Assembly (NCBI RefSeq): GCF_024814375.1
Contig: NZ_JANUXX010000007.1
Location: 61,453-125,452 of the forward strand
DNA: 64,000 nt
Reading direction: 5' to 3'
From: Streptococcus sciuri
Lineage (GTDB): Bacteria; Bacillota; Bacilli; Lactobacillales; Streptococcaceae
Each line of letters opens with the position of its first letter. Position 1 is the stretch's first letter. Of this stretch, positions 30,738 through 43,334 are shown in pieces. The notes beneath the pieces were generated by a model. The model had not been told where the DNA came from and did no database searches. It saw nothing but the letters and a program-made list of their open reading frames with translations. The position numbers were made by a program, and so were the translations under genes.

Positions 30738-31733
30738 CTATCTCTCACTTTCAAATTCAAAATAGTTATAGCACGAACAACGAACAAAATGTCCTTTTGA
30801 CACTTCGTGTAAAATTGGATTTGTTTCATGCTTATCTTCTGCTATCCATTTGATACGTGGTGCAAAGCGACAGCCAGAGTGCTGTATATTTGCAATTGAT
30901 GGAACAGAGCCATCAATCACATACAGTTTCTCCCCATCATGATCAATCTGTGGATTGGAGCGTAAAAGTGATCGCGTGTAAGGGTGCTTTGGATGTGAAA
31001 AAATCTCTTCGACTGAAGCTATCTCCACAAACTCTCCTGCATACATCACTGCTACACGATCCGCTGTCTCAGCCACAACTCCTAAATCGTGAGTAATCAA
31101 GATGATTCCTGATTTTGTCTCTTTTTGAATATCCTTTAACAAGTCTAGAATTTGCGCTTGGATAGTCACATCAAGAGCCGTTGTAGGCTCATCAGCAATG
31201 ATAACAGCTGGCTTACAAGCAAGTGCCATTGCAATTCCAATGCGTTGGCGCATACCTCCAGAAAGTTCATGGGGATACTGGAGATATGTTCGATTTGGAT
31301 TTGGAATACCAACTTGTTCCAAAAGCTCCAGAACACGAGCTGTACGTTCCTTGTCCGTCATTTTCTTGTGAAAATACAGCGCCTCATCTATCTGATCTCC
31401 AACGGTCATCAAAGGATTGAGTGAAGCTAGTGGATCTTGGAAAATCATACCGATATCATTACCACGGATTGCACTAAAAGACTCTTCTGATAAGCCAACG
31501 AGATTTTGTCCTTTATAATTGATCTCCCCCGTTATTTTGGTGTTGTGAGGGTTGTGTAACCCCATGATGGCAGTCGCTAGAGTGGACTTTCCACAGCCTG
31601 ATTCACCAACAATAGCAACGATTTCATTTTCCTTAATCTCTAGTGAAACATCATCAACAGCATCATAGAAATCATCACGTATTCTAAAACCAATATGCAA
31701 GTTCTTGATATTTAATAGCACATCACTTGTCAT
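30738..31733 (-). CDS. Peptide ABC transporter ATPase (OppD type)
   Basis: A 331-residue ATPase with Walker A GESGCGKST, Q-loop MIFQDPLASLNP, signature LSGGMRQRIG, Walker B VIIADEP and H-loop LITHDLG. The C-terminal oligopeptide domain contains HPKHPYTRSLL and a Cys-containing block (GCRFAPR ... CSCYNY) that in OppD/DppD proteins can bind an Fe-S cluster; here the spacing is incomplete to my eye. Separated from the binding-protein gene by a hairpin. Confidence 0.93.
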   Translation of the reverse strand: MTSDVLLNIKNLHIGFRIRDDFYDAVDDVSLEIKENEIVAIVGESGCGKSTLATAIMGLHNPHNTKITGEINYKGQNLVGLSEESFSAIRGNDIGMIFQDPLASLNPLMTVGDQIDEALYFHKKMTDKERTARVLELLEQVGIPNPNRTYLQYPHELSGGMRQRIGIAMALACKPAVIIADEPTTALDVTIQAQILDLLKDIQKETKSGIILITHDLGVVAETADRVAVMYAGEFVEIASVEEIFSHPKHPYTRSLLRSNPQIDHDGEKLYVIDGSVPSIANIQHSGCRFAPRIKWIAEDKHETNPILHEVSKGHFVRCSCYNYFEFESER

Positions 31734-31758
31734 TATTTTTCCTTTCTTACGTGTATAG

Positions 31759-31813
31759 AAAAAGAGGAGAAGGCTTATATCAAACCATTTTGTTTAATAA
31801 TCCCTACCTCCTC
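31759..31813 (-). terminator. Intra-operon hairpin between peptide-binding protein and ATPase genes
   Basis: Inverted repeat GAGGAGGTAGG / CCTTCTCCTC on the minus strand followed by TTTTTC. A partial terminator here would give more binding protein than transporter, the usual arrangement for such operons. Confidence 0.6.
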
Positions 31814-31826
31814 AATATCATTAAAA

Positions 31827-33605
31827 CTATTTATCAGCAACGCCCTTATCTGATACAAGTTCGATGTTGTTCACTTCACCAGCTTTTGCTGCTATTTCAG
31901 TATCGTAAGCTTTGACACGCTTATTAACAGCAACAACAGCGTTTGCTTCAAAGAGTGGCACAGCGTAGAGTTGTTTGTTAGAGTATTCTTGCCATTCTTT
32001 ATATGCCTTGATACGATAGGCTTTATCCATAGCTTTTTCAGAGACGAGTTGTTTTAAGAGTTTGTTTTGTTTTTCTGAGACAAAGCCTGTGTAGTTTAGA
32101 TTTGTAGTTGATGGTCCCCATAGTGAGTTTGGCGCTGGGTCAAAGCCTGTTGTAAAGGCACCTAGATACATGTCAAGCGCATCATCTTTTTTGACCACGT
32201 CATAGAAAGCATTAAATTCCATTGTACGACCACCATAGAGCTCTACTTTGACACCAATCGCTTTCCACCATGCGATATATTGTTGAATCAGAGATTCGTA
32301 GGTATCACCATTTTGTGATGCTCCAAGAGTCAGTTTAAATGGTTTTCCTTTAGGATCTTCAACGTAACCATCCTTGTCAACATCTTTATATCCTGCCTCT
32401 TTGAGTAATTTTTTCGCCTTATCTGGATTATAGCTATAACCCTTGACATCTTTAGCGTGCAAATCACCGAAGAAACTAATTTCAAGCGTTGTTGCTGGAA
32501 ACTGAAGTCCATTATAGAGAGACTCTCCAATTTTTTTATTGTCCAGTGCGTAGGCTAGAGCTTGACGAAGCTTGACATCTTTTGCTTTAGCGTTTGGATT
32601 TAAGACACGTTTGCCGTTTTCGATTTTACCAAGCTTAAAGCCAAGATAAGCTAGACTATTTTGTTTTGAACCTAGCAAGGTGATGTTTTTTAACTTCTTA
32701 AATTGTTCGTATTGATCTTTTGGTACAGAGGTAATATCGTAATGTCCTGCCTTAACTTCCTGTGCTATAGTATCTGGTGATACTACATCCACTTTGAGGT
32801 TTTTAGTCTTTGGCTCACCCTTGAAGTAATATGGATTGGCTTCGTAGACAACTGACTCACCTGAGACAACACTTTTAATCTTATAAGGACCCATACCGAC
32901 AAACTTATCTGTCCTAGCGTAGTCACTCTTTTCCCAATCTTGGACAGGGATATCCTTAAAGATATGTTGCGGAGCAATAAAGGCAGGAAGATAGCTGGCG
33001 TAAGTCATCGATGGGTTCATCTCACTGTAGTGAAGAACAGCGGTATAATCGTCAATCTTTTCTACACCTGATATGGTATCTGTCTTACCTTCGTGATAAT
33101 CCTCCATACCAACGATACTCTCATAACCATCAGAGTAGTAAACACCTGTATAGTTTTTATTTCCTATCGCATAGATTGTAAAGATATAGTCATCAATAGT
33201 GAATGGCTGACCGTCTGACCATTTATAGTCTTTGCCCGTCAATTTGACAGTAACGGTCTTCTTGGTATTATCGAAATCAGCTGAAGCCAGACCAGAATCA
33301 TCCACCTGCAGATTCTTGTTATAGCCAAAGATACTCTCATCAACATATCCTGAGAAGTTACCATCTGTTGCTGTACTAGTGAGCTCATCCATAAAGATAC
33401 CTGTACCTTCTGATGAAGCGACGATGGCGCCATTAAGACAAGCGTCTTTTTTAGCCGTCCCCTTATTTGTCACTGACGTAGGTAGCGAGCTGTGTTTAAC
33501 GCCATTACTAGACTGCTTCTTATTACCACATGCTGCTAGAGCACTTACAGCAAGCAAGGTCACACCCGCTGTTACAAACCATTTGGACTTCTTCATATGA
33601 ACCAC
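31827..33605 (-). CDS. Peptide ABC transporter substrate-binding lipoprotein (OppA type)
   Basis: A 592-residue family-5 binding protein. The signal peptide ends in the lipobox SALAAC|GNKK, so it is lipid-anchored outside the membrane. It binds oligopeptides and hands them to the downstream permeases; in streptococci such proteins also take up peptide pheromones. Two starts are possible: a GTG at 33605 with AAGGAG 8 bases upstream, or an ATG at 33596 (MKKSKWF). I kept the GTG because of its spacing. It is the first gene of the five-gene operon in the order A-D-F-B-C. Confidence 0.92.
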   Translation of the reverse strand: MVHMKKSKWFVTAGVTLLAVSALAACGNKKQSSNGVKHSSLPTSVTNKGTAKKDACLNGAIVASSEGTGIFMDELTSTATDGNFSGYVDESIFGYNKNLQVDDSGLASADFDNTKKTVTVKLTGKDYKWSDGQPFTIDDYIFTIYAIGNKNYTGVYYSDGYESIVGMEDYHEGKTDTISGVEKIDDYTAVLHYSEMNPSMTYASYLPAFIAPQHIFKDIPVQDWEKSDYARTDKFVGMGPYKIKSVVSGESVVYEANPYYFKGEPKTKNLKVDVVSPDTIAQEVKAGHYDITSVPKDQYEQFKKLKNITLLGSKQNSLAYLGFKLGKIENGKRVLNPNAKAKDVKLRQALAYALDNKKIGESLYNGLQFPATTLEISFFGDLHAKDVKGYSYNPDKAKKLLKEAGYKDVDKDGYVEDPKGKPFKLTLGASQNGDTYESLIQQYIAWWKAIGVKVELYGGRTMEFNAFYDVVKKDDALDMYLGAFTTGFDPAPNSLWGPSTTNLNYTGFVSEKQNKLLKQLVSEKAMDKAYRIKAYKEWQEYSNKQLYAVPLFEANAVVAVNKRVKAYDTEIAAKAGEVNNIELVSDKGVADK

Positions 33606-33794
33606 CTATCTTTCTCCTTAACATCTCTTACCAGTCTCTGATAAAAGTGCCTTTATTATATCTTAAATTTTCCTAAAAAGAAAGGGGTTGCCATTATTTT
33701 TCTGAATATTTTTGAAATACCTTACTTTAAATCCTTTATTTTCAAGAGTTTCCTTTCGTTTATTAAGAAATTTTTTTCTTTACGCTTGTTTCTA

Positions 33795-33803
33795 TGTTAT
33801 AAT
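33795..33803 (+). promoter_or_regulatory. Extended -10 promoter of dacA at the start codon
   Basis: TGTTATAAT at 33795-33803, identical to the proB element. Six bases separate it from the dacA ATG at 33810, so initiation is expected at the start codon itself. No -35 consensus and no Shine-Dalgarno are seen. Confidence 0.7.
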
Positions 33804-33809
33804 ATGTGT

Positions 33810-35138
33810 ATGAAAAATACTCCATTCTCGTTTATCCTGAAAGCTTTTTTTTCTGTGTTTCTTTGTCTTGGGATGATGTCTAGTCAGGCTTTAGCACTAG
33901 ATTTTGATGCAGCTGCTAAGCATGCTATCGCCGTAGAAGAAAGTACAGGCAAGATTTTATACGAAAAAGATGCCGATACACCAGACGGCATCGCCTCTAT
34001 CACAAAACTGCTTACTATTTATCTCGTTTACCAGAATATCAAAGAAGGTAAACTTTCATGGAATAGCAAAGTCGATATTTCAGATTATGCCTATAGTTTA
34101 ACGACCGATACACTAGCTAGTAATGTACCTATGAACAAAAGGCACTACACCGTTAAACAGTTGGTCGATGCTTCCTTAATTGCTAGCGCTAATAGCGCAG
34201 CTATTGCACTCGCTGAAAAAATCGGAGGAAGCGAACCAAAATTTGTTGATATGATGAGTGCTAAGCTTAAGGAATGGGGTATCATAGATGCCAGTCTTGT
34301 CAACAGCTCTGGGCTCAACAACAGCATGTTGGGAGATAATATCTATCCAGGATCTAGTAATGATGCGGAAAACATGATGAGTGCTAAAGATGTCGCCATC
34401 ATCGCAAGACATCTGATTATGGATTTTCCAGAAGTTCTTAACATCACTAGTCAACCAACTGGTGACTTTGATGGGGTGAGCATAACCAACTCCAACCTTA
34501 TGCTCAAATATATGCCAAACTATCGTGATGGTGTTGATGGACTGAAGACAGGCACGACTGAGCTTGCTGGGGCTTGCTTTGTCGGTACGACCGAAGAAAA
34601 TGGCATGAGAATTATCACTGTTATCCTAAACGCTGATAATGCGGATACAGACAGCACCTCTCGCTTCACTGCCACCAACAACCTCATGGACTATATCTAC
34701 ACGACCTATACCTTGCAAACCGTTCTTGAAAAAGGGCAAGCTTATAAAAACAGTACCGTAAAAGTGCTCGATGGGAAAAAAACTGAGGTGACTGCCGTTT
34801 CTAAGGACACCTTCAAGGTTATCACACCACGAACAAGCGCTTCTAACGCTCTCACTTTTGACCTCCAAAAAGAAACGCTAACTGCTCCAATAGCAAAAGA
34901 GCAAACCATCGCCACCTTGACCTACAAAGACCAAAATCTCGTGGGAACTGGCTACCTAGATAGTGAACCTAGTGTGCAACTAGTCGCACAAAATAAGGTT
35001 AGGCGTAGCTTTTTTCTCAAAACTTGGTGGAGTCATTTCATCCGTTATATCAATGAAAAGTTAAAAAAGATTGGAATCTCTTCCAATCTTTTTTCTAACC
35101 AACAGAACCTTCCATCTCGTAAGAAATCAGGCGGTTGA
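33810..35138 (+). CDS. dacA: D-alanyl-D-alanine carboxypeptidase (PBP3), predicted leaderless start
   Basis: Low-molecular-mass PBP that trims the terminal D-Ala of peptidoglycan stem peptides. Signal peptide ends near SSQALALD; catalytic motifs are SITKL (SxxK), SAN and KTGTT. A C-terminal PBP5-type domain and a basic amphipathic membrane-binding tail ([15 protein letters not shown]) follow. Start taken at MKNTPFSF; ATGs at 33804 or 33786 would lie at or upstream of the predicted transcript start. The frame does not stop after the tail but runs through the terminator hairpin at 35063-35094 and ends 44 bases inside the converging sufB. Confidence 0.92.
   Translation: MKNTPFSFILKAFFSVFLCLGMMSSQALALDFDAAAKHAIAVEESTGKILYEKDADTPDGIASITKLLTIYLVYQNIKEGKLSWNSKVDISDYAYSLTTDTLASNVPMNKRHYTVKQLVDASLIASANSAAIALAEKIGGSEPKFVDMMSAKLKEWGIIDASLVNSSGLNNSMLGDNIYPGSSNDAENMMSAKDVAIIARHLIMDFPEVLNITSQPTGDFDGVSITNSNLMLKYMPNYRDGVDGLKTGTTELAGACFVGTTEENGMRIITVILNADNADTDSTSRFTATNNLMDYIYTTYTLQTVLEKGQAYKNSTVKVLDGKKTEVTAVSKDTFKVITPRTSASNALTFDLQKETLTAPIAKEQTIATLTYKDQNLVGTGYLDSEPSVQLVAQNKVRRSFFLKTWWSHFIRYINEKLKKIGISSNLFSNQQNLPSRKKSGG
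35063..35094. terminator. Bidirectional terminator between dacA and sufB
   Basis: Perfect 14-bp stem AAAAAAGATTGGAA / TTCCAATCTTTTTT with a TCTC loop. The sufB stop codon begins right beside it (35095). On the other strand it lies inside the open dacA reading frame. Confidence 0.9.
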
Positions 35139-36496
35139 GTTCAACAGCGTATTCCATTGGTAGCTCTTTTGTAAATGGCTCGACAAACCCCATAACAATC
35201 ATCTCTGTCGCTTCGCTCTCAGACAGTCCGCGACTCATAAGATAATAGAGCTGTTCTTCTGAAATTTTAGAGACTTTGGCTTCGTGCTCGAGAGCGACTT
35301 GAGAGTTATGAATTTCATTGAATGGAATCGTATCCGACGCAGACAAGTCATCCATGATAATGGTGTCACACTCAATATGACTGACCGATTTTTTTGAGTT
35401 CTTAGCAAAAGTCACCTGTCCACGATAGTCAACCTTCCCACCACCTTTTGCAATGGACTTAGAAACAATAGAAGAGCTTGTGTGAGGTGCATTGTGAATC
35501 ATCTTAGCACCTGTGTCTTGATGTTGCCCTTTATTGGCAAAAGCGATGGAAAGCATCGTTCCTCTAGCTCCCTCACCATCCAGATAAACAGATGGGTATT
35601 TCATCGTAGTCTTAGCACCTAAGTTTCCATCAATCCATTCAACCGTAGCATCTTTCTTTGCCGTTGCACGCTTAGTGACAAGGTTGTAAACATTATCTGA
35701 CCAGTTTTGGATAGTAGTGTAGCGCATATAGCTACCTTCAAGAGCAAAAATCTCAACAATAGCCGCATGCAAGCTATTACTTGAGTAAGTCGGTGCTGTA
35801 CAACCCTCAACATAGTGAACGCTAGCTCCCTCATCAACGATGATAAGAGTTCGCTCAAATTGCCCTGTATTCTCATTATTGATACGGAAATAGGTCTGTA
35901 AAGGAATATCTACTTTGACACCTTTTGGCACATAGATAAAGCTACCCCCTGACCAAACAGCAGAATTAAGTGCTGCTAGTTTATTATCCGTTGGTGGAAC
36001 AAGTTTAGCAAAATACTGCTTAAAAAGATCAGGGTATTCCTGTAAAGCAGAGTCTGTATCAGTGAAAATAATACCTAATTTTTCAAACTCATCTTTCATA
36101 TTATGGTAAACAACTTCTGACTCATATTGAGCAGAAGCACCTGCTAAATAAGCACGTTCTGCCTCTGGGATACCAATACGTTCAAAAGTTTCTTTGATTT
36201 TATCAGGTACCTCATCCCAAGAACGAGCAGGCTTATCTGATGGTTTTTGGTAATAAATGAGGTCGTCAAAGTCAATTTCTGAGAGGTCTGGACCCCATTT
36301 TTGCATAGGCATTTTATTAAAGGTTTCTAAGGACTTTAGACGAAAATCAAGCATCCACTCAGGTTCTCCTTTAGTCCTTGAGAGTTCCCTCACAACGGAC
36401 TCACTAAGCCCTTTACCTGTAGAGTAGACGGGCTTGACATCATCATGAAATCCAAATTTATATTCCCCTAAGTCAATTGGTTTAGGTTCTACTTTT

Positions 36497-36513
<17 letters not shown>
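35095..36513 (-). CDS. sufB: Fe-S cluster scaffold protein SufB
   Basis: Core subunit of the SufBCD scaffold that assembles Fe-S clusters. 472 residues from MSEANEK, the normal length; a longer frame reaches 36585 but the AAAGGAGAG ribosome site supports 36513. The family blocks [34 protein letters not shown] core and [11 protein letters not shown] near the C-terminus are present. It overlaps the sufU 3' end by 17 bases. Confidence 0.96.
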
Positions 36514-39445
<2,932 letters not shown>

Positions 39446-39491
39446 TATTTTCTCCTTCTAGTATGGTCAAAAGCTAGACCACATCTCATGC

Positions 39492-40262
39492 TTACACTTC
39501 TTCTTTGTATTCAATTCCCAATTCTTCTGCGACTTTAGCATAACCTTCTTTTTCAAGGCGAGCAGCCAACTCAGCTCCTCCAGAAAGCACGATACGACCG
39601 TCCATCATCACATGCACGACATCTGGTGTGATGTAGTTGAGAAGACGTTGATAGTGCGTGATAATCATCGCACCAAAGCCTTCACCACGCATAGCATTGA
39701 CCCCTTTTGAGACGACCTTTAGGGCATCAATATCAAGCCCAGAGTCAATCTCATCAAGCAGAGCAAATTTAGGTTCTAGCATCAAAAGTTGTAAAATCTC
39801 ATTGCGTTTTTTCTCACCACCTGAGAAACCTTCATTAAGGTAACGCTCTGCCATCTCTTCTCTCATACCAAGAAGCGCCATTTTCTCATCGAGCTTTGTG
39901 ATGAAGTCAATGACCGAAATCTTATCCTCATCGGCTTTTCCAGCGTTCATAGCGGCACGAATGAACTCTGCGTTGGTGATACCTGGGATTTCAGAGGGAT
40001 ATTGCATCGCAAGAAATAATCCCAATCTCGCACGTTCATCAACCTCAAAATCAAGAATGTTTTCTCCATCAAATAAAATCTCACCCTCTGTCACTTCATA
40101 ATTTGGATTTCCCATGATAGCAGCAGATAAGGTGGATTTTCCCGTCCCATTTGGCCCCATGATTGCTGCAATTTCACCTGTTTTTAAAGTCAGGTTCAAG
40201 CCTTTTAGGATTTCCTTATCTTCAATTGATACATGAAGATTTTTGATTTCAAGTACAGACAT
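39492..40262 (-). CDS. sufC: Fe-S assembly ATPase SufC
   Basis: A 256-residue ABC-type ATPase of the SufBCD complex. Walker A GPNGTGKST (about residue 34), signature FSGGEKKR, Walker B ALLDEIDSGLD. The DEIDSGLD form and GGEKKRNE are diagnostic for SufC. First gene of sufCDSUB, behind a promoter with a PerR/Fur-like box. Confidence 0.96.
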   Translation of the reverse strand: MSVLEIKNLHVSIEDKEILKGLNLTLKTGEIAAIMGPNGTGKSTLSAAIMGNPNYEVTEGEILFDGENILDFEVDERARLGLFLAMQYPSEIPGITNAEFIRAAMNAGKADEDKISVIDFITKLDEKMALLGMREEMAERYLNEGFSGGEKKRNEILQLLMLEPKFALLDEIDSGLDIDALKVVSKGVNAMRGEGFGAMIITHYQRLLNYITPDVVHVMMDGRIVLSGGAELAARLEKEGYAKVAEELGIEYKEEV

Positions 40263-40315
40263 CTATATGACTCCTTTTCAACTTTACTAAGGGCAAACTG
40301 CTCTAGGTTAATTAT

Positions 40316-40335
40316 TTATAATGATTATTATAACA
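40316..40335 (-). promoter_or_regulatory. suf operon promoter with PerR/Fur-like box
   Basis: Extended -10 TGTTATAAT on the minus strand (40327-40335). Overlapping it, TTATAATGATTATTA at 40316-40330 matches the PerR box TTATAATnATTATAA at 14 of 15 positions. This is a candidate operator for an iron- or peroxide-responding Fur-family repressor. Confidence 0.55.
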
Positions 40336-40373
40336 GAAAATGAATTAGCTTTCTATTATAGTGTTTCAATTTC

Positions 40374-40408
40374 AAAAAATGGCTGAAAATCAATTTCAGT
40401 CATTTTTA
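40374..40408. terminator. Terminator between rgpG-type gene and suf promoter
   Basis: Stem AAAATGGCTGAAA / TTTCAGTCATTTT (one G-U pair) with T runs on both sides. It follows the stop of the glycosyltransferase gene by 4 bases on the minus strand. Confidence 0.75.
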
Positions 40409-40412
40409 TTTA

Positions 40413-41564
40413 TTATTTACGATGGGATTCATTTTGTTTGTGCTTGCGGTAAGTTTTATTGCCGATATATTTAAATGCTTTAAACAACGGTGTACGATTC
40501 TCACCCCAAATGCCAAGACTTTCAATAAAAATCTCAATAGCAAACAAGAACCCCAATATCAACAGCACTCCACCAATACGACTAGAGACATTTAGCAAAA
40601 GAGCAATCAAGGAAAAGATGAAAGCAATCGCATAGACCATCCATACCGCTCCTCTATGACTAAAACCCATCGCAAGAAGCCTATGGTGAAGATGTCGTTT
40701 ATCAGGTTCGTAAAATTTCTGACCAGATAGTGTTCGTCGAATGATAGCGACTACCGTATCAAGGATGGGTACTCCAAGAATAATCACAGGTGTGACAACC
40801 GCAACGGCTGTTGAATTTTTAAGTCCTTGTAAAGATAAAACTCCAATCATAAAACCGATAAAAAGCGCTCCTGTATCACCTAGATAAATGCTAGCTGGAT
40901 AATAATTATAAGGGAAAAATCCCGCAATCGCAGCCATCATAACTAAAATAGTCAAAGTCAGAAACAAGTCTGCCTTTGGCAAGAAAAAATACGATACAAT
41001 AGCCATGGTCACAAGACTGATAATAGACACACCGCTAACCAGACCATCTAAACCATCAATCAGATTGATAGCGTTAGTAATAGAGACAATCCACAAAATC
41101 GTTAAAAAACAAGTCAAAAAGGGATTAAAGTGGATAAGAGGACCACCAAAAGGAAGCTTAAAACTATCAAAATGAAAAGCTGTAAACGCCCAAACAATAG
41201 TTGCTGCAACGATAATCCCAAATAACTTAGACAGAGGTTTAAGTTCAAAAATATCGTCTAAATATCCTGTTACAACAACGACAAAAGCCCCTATGACAAC
41301 AGGTAAGATATAAACTTGATAAGGATCTCGCCATAACGGATAAGTATAATCCTTTGAAATTACCGGTAGGATGACTAAGGTAGCAATGACAAAAGTCAAA
41401 AAGATAGCCAGACCACCGCCACTAGGCATATCAACTTTGTTGATACGACGTGCATTAGGATGATCCACTGCTCCTACTCTCAATGAAAAGCGTCGCACCA
41501 TTGGGGTTAATAGTGACGATAAAATACCAGTCCCAAGTAACACTAAAAAAAGATTTATTGTCAT
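40413..41564 (-). CDS. rgpG: Undecaprenyl-phosphate sugar-1-phosphate transferase (RgpG/WecA-type)
   Basis: A 383-residue polytopic enzyme that loads N-acetylglucosamine-1-phosphate (or a related sugar) on undecaprenyl phosphate to start cell-wall rhamnan/polysaccharide or teichoic-acid chains. Motifs: PSGGGLAIF, GYLDDIFELKP, INLIDGLDGLVSG, YLGDTGALFIGF and the HHR motif in HLHHRLLAMG. It lies 4 bases after mecA, an arrangement known for rgpG in streptococci. The exact sugar is inferred from the family. Confidence 0.88.
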   Translation of the reverse strand: MTINLFLVLLGTGILSSLLTPMVRRFSLRVGAVDHPNARRINKVDMPSGGGLAIFLTFVIATLVILPVISKDYTYPLWRDPYQVYILPVVIGAFVVVVTGYLDDIFELKPLSKLFGIIVAATIVWAFTAFHFDSFKLPFGGPLIHFNPFLTCFLTILWIVSITNAINLIDGLDGLVSGVSIISLVTMAIVSYFFLPKADLFLTLTILVMMAAIAGFFPYNYYPASIYLGDTGALFIGFMIGVLSLQGLKNSTAVAVVTPVIILGVPILDTVVAIIRRTLSGQKFYEPDKRHLHHRLLAMGFSHRGAVWMVYAIAFIFSLIALLLNVSSRIGGVLLILGFLFAIEIFIESLGIWGENRTPLFKAFKYIGNKTYRKHKQNESHRK

Positions 41565-41568
41565 TGGT

Positions 41569-42312
41569 TTATCCTATCTTCATCAACTGCAGACGTCTAA
41601 TCGCATCATCTGCAATCAACTGCACACCATGCTCTTGCAAATAAGCTCGTGTGCGTTTTGACTGACTAGCATGTTCTAATAATCTTGCATACATAAGATT
41701 AGCATAGTTGCTTGGTTGATTTTTAATATCCAATAAAATCGTCATGTAATAGCCAGATTGCTCCTTGTACAGTTCAGACGCCTCTATCTCAAAATCAATC
41801 ACTTTTGAAAAAGCAATCGTATCTTCAAGCGTTGAGAAGAAAAAGACATAATGCACATAGTCTGTCTCTATCTCGTCATGCATCTCTTGGTCACTAGAAG
41901 TGCTATTTTCTAAAGCATTCTCCATCATCTGCTCTAGCTGTTCTAACTTTTTATGAGCTTGTGTATCGCCTTTTGATTGCATAGACGTCTCAAGAGTCTT
42001 GAAAAACTCCTCTGGTGACATTTTTGACACGTCCCCAAACTCCGCTAAATCATCAAAGTTTAGATTTTTATCAATTTCTGATTTGGTCACAAAGACATCT
42101 ATGCGATCTTTTCTCGGAGTCACACGAAAGCTCAACATTCCGCTATTTTTAAAGTTATCTGGCAAATCTAGCTCATCCATAACACTGTAGAAAAATTCCT
42201 CTGTTTTTTCCTGTGGTAAAAGAAAATCTTTCAGTTCCATACCACGGTCTGCTAAATCTTCCATACTGATTATAATTTTTAGTGTTGTTTCACTAATTTG
42301 TTTCATTTCCAT
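41569..42312 (-). CDS. mecA: Adaptor protein MecA
   Basis: Adaptor that brings substrates such as the competence factors ComX/ComW to ClpC-ClpP. 247 residues from [13 protein letters not shown]; an ATG two codons upstream (42318) is too close to the GAGG ribosome site. The N-terminal substrate-binding part, an acidic linker (about residues 115-145) and the C-terminal Clp-binding domain are present. Its presence beside a peptide-signalling locus in the same window is worth noting because MecA limits competence in streptococci. Confidence 0.94.
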   Translation of the reverse strand: MEMKQISETTLKIIISMEDLADRGMELKDFLLPQEKTEEFFYSVMDELDLPDNFKNSGMLSFRVTPRKDRIDVFVTKSEIDKNLNFDDLAEFGDVSKMSPEEFFKTLETSMQSKGDTQAHKKLEQLEQMMENALENSTSSDQEMHDEIETDYVHYVFFFSTLEDTIAFSKVIDFEIEASELYKEQSGYYMTILLDIKNQPSNYANLMYARLLEHASQSKRTRAYLQEHGVQLIADDAIRRLQLMKIG

Positions 42313-42412
42313 ACTCATCTACCTCATACGAGTCTTCTTTTGAGAAAATTAACGACTGCTTTCTTCTCACTTTACTGTATTATACAGAAAAAGTTAGCTT
42401 TATGCAATTCAC

Positions 42413-42453
42413 AACAAAAAGAGACAAGGAAATAAGAAACCTCGACTCTTTAG
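42413..42453 (-). terminator. Imperfect terminator after uppP
   Basis: Inverted repeat AAAGAGTCGAGG / CCTTGTCTCTTT with one mismatch and one G-U pair on the minus strand, followed by TTTTTG. Confidence 0.5.
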
Positions 42454-42459
42454 GACAGT

Positions 42460-43302
42460 CTAAGCTACCACTAATTTGATGAGCAAATAGAGGATAATAA
42501 ATACTCCTAGAGCGATACGATATTTTCCAAAAATAGTGAAATCGTGCTTTTTAACATAGCTCGTCAAAAATCGAATGGCATACAAACTGACAATAAAAGC
42601 TGTGATACTGGCAGCTAGTAAAATCAAAAATTGGTTAAAGGCTAGGCGATTTCCATCAAAGAAAAACTTAACCATCTTTAAACCACTATAGCCAAACATG
42701 GTCGGAATAGCAAGGAAAAAGGTAAAATCTGTAGCTACAGAACGACTCGTCCCAACGATAATTGCTCCTAAAATTGTAGCACCTGACCGACTTGTCCCAG
42801 GTACAATACTCAACACCTGAAAACATCCTATCCAAAAAGCTGTTTTATAAGGCATATGAGCCAGAGAGACCACCTTTGGATCTAAATCATGCTGACGATT
42901 CTCAATCCAGATAAAAGCAACACCATATACAATCAAAGCAAGAGCGATGGTGAATAAAGATGAGAAATGCGCTTCAAACCAATTATCCAAAGGAACAGCA
43001 ATTAAAATAGATGGGATACAAGCAAGCACCACCTTGAGCCAAAGTTGCCAAGTCAGGCGAATATCTTGCGCTGACTTTCCCGACTGAAAAGGATTTAAAC
43101 GTTCAAAATAAATCACTATAACCGCTAAAATAGCACCTAATTGGATGACAATATTAAACATTTCCATAAAGCTAGCTGATTGTTTGAGGTTAACAAACTC
43201 TTGTAAGAGTAACAAGTGTCCTGTACTTGATATCGGCAACCACTCCGTAATCCCCTCAACAATTCCAAAAAGGATAGCTTTCAATAATTCAAGCAGTAAC
43301 AT
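42460..43302 (-). CDS. uppP: Undecaprenyl-diphosphatase
   Basis: Membrane phosphatase (formerly BacA) that recycles undecaprenyl pyrophosphate to the monophosphate carrier; confers bacitracin tolerance. 280 residues, eight hydrophobic segments. Motifs [14 protein letters not shown] and [10 protein letters not shown] are the two active-site blocks. Monocistronic. Confidence 0.96.
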   Translation of the reverse strand: MLLLELLKAILFGIVEGITEWLPISSTGHLLLLQEFVNLKQSASFMEMFNIVIQLGAILAVIVIYFERLNPFQSGKSAQDIRLTWQLWLKVVLACIPSILIAVPLDNWFEAHFSSLFTIALALIVYGVAFIWIENRQHDLDPKVVSLAHMPYKTAFWIGCFQVLSIVPGTSRSGATILGAIIVGTSRSVATDFTFFLAIPTMFGYSGLKMVKFFFDGNRLAFNQFLILLAASITAFIVSLYAIRFLTSYVKKHDFTIFGKYRIALGVFIILYLLIKLVVA

Positions 43303-43334
43303 AATATCTCCTTCAATTTAGTGCTTTCATTATA

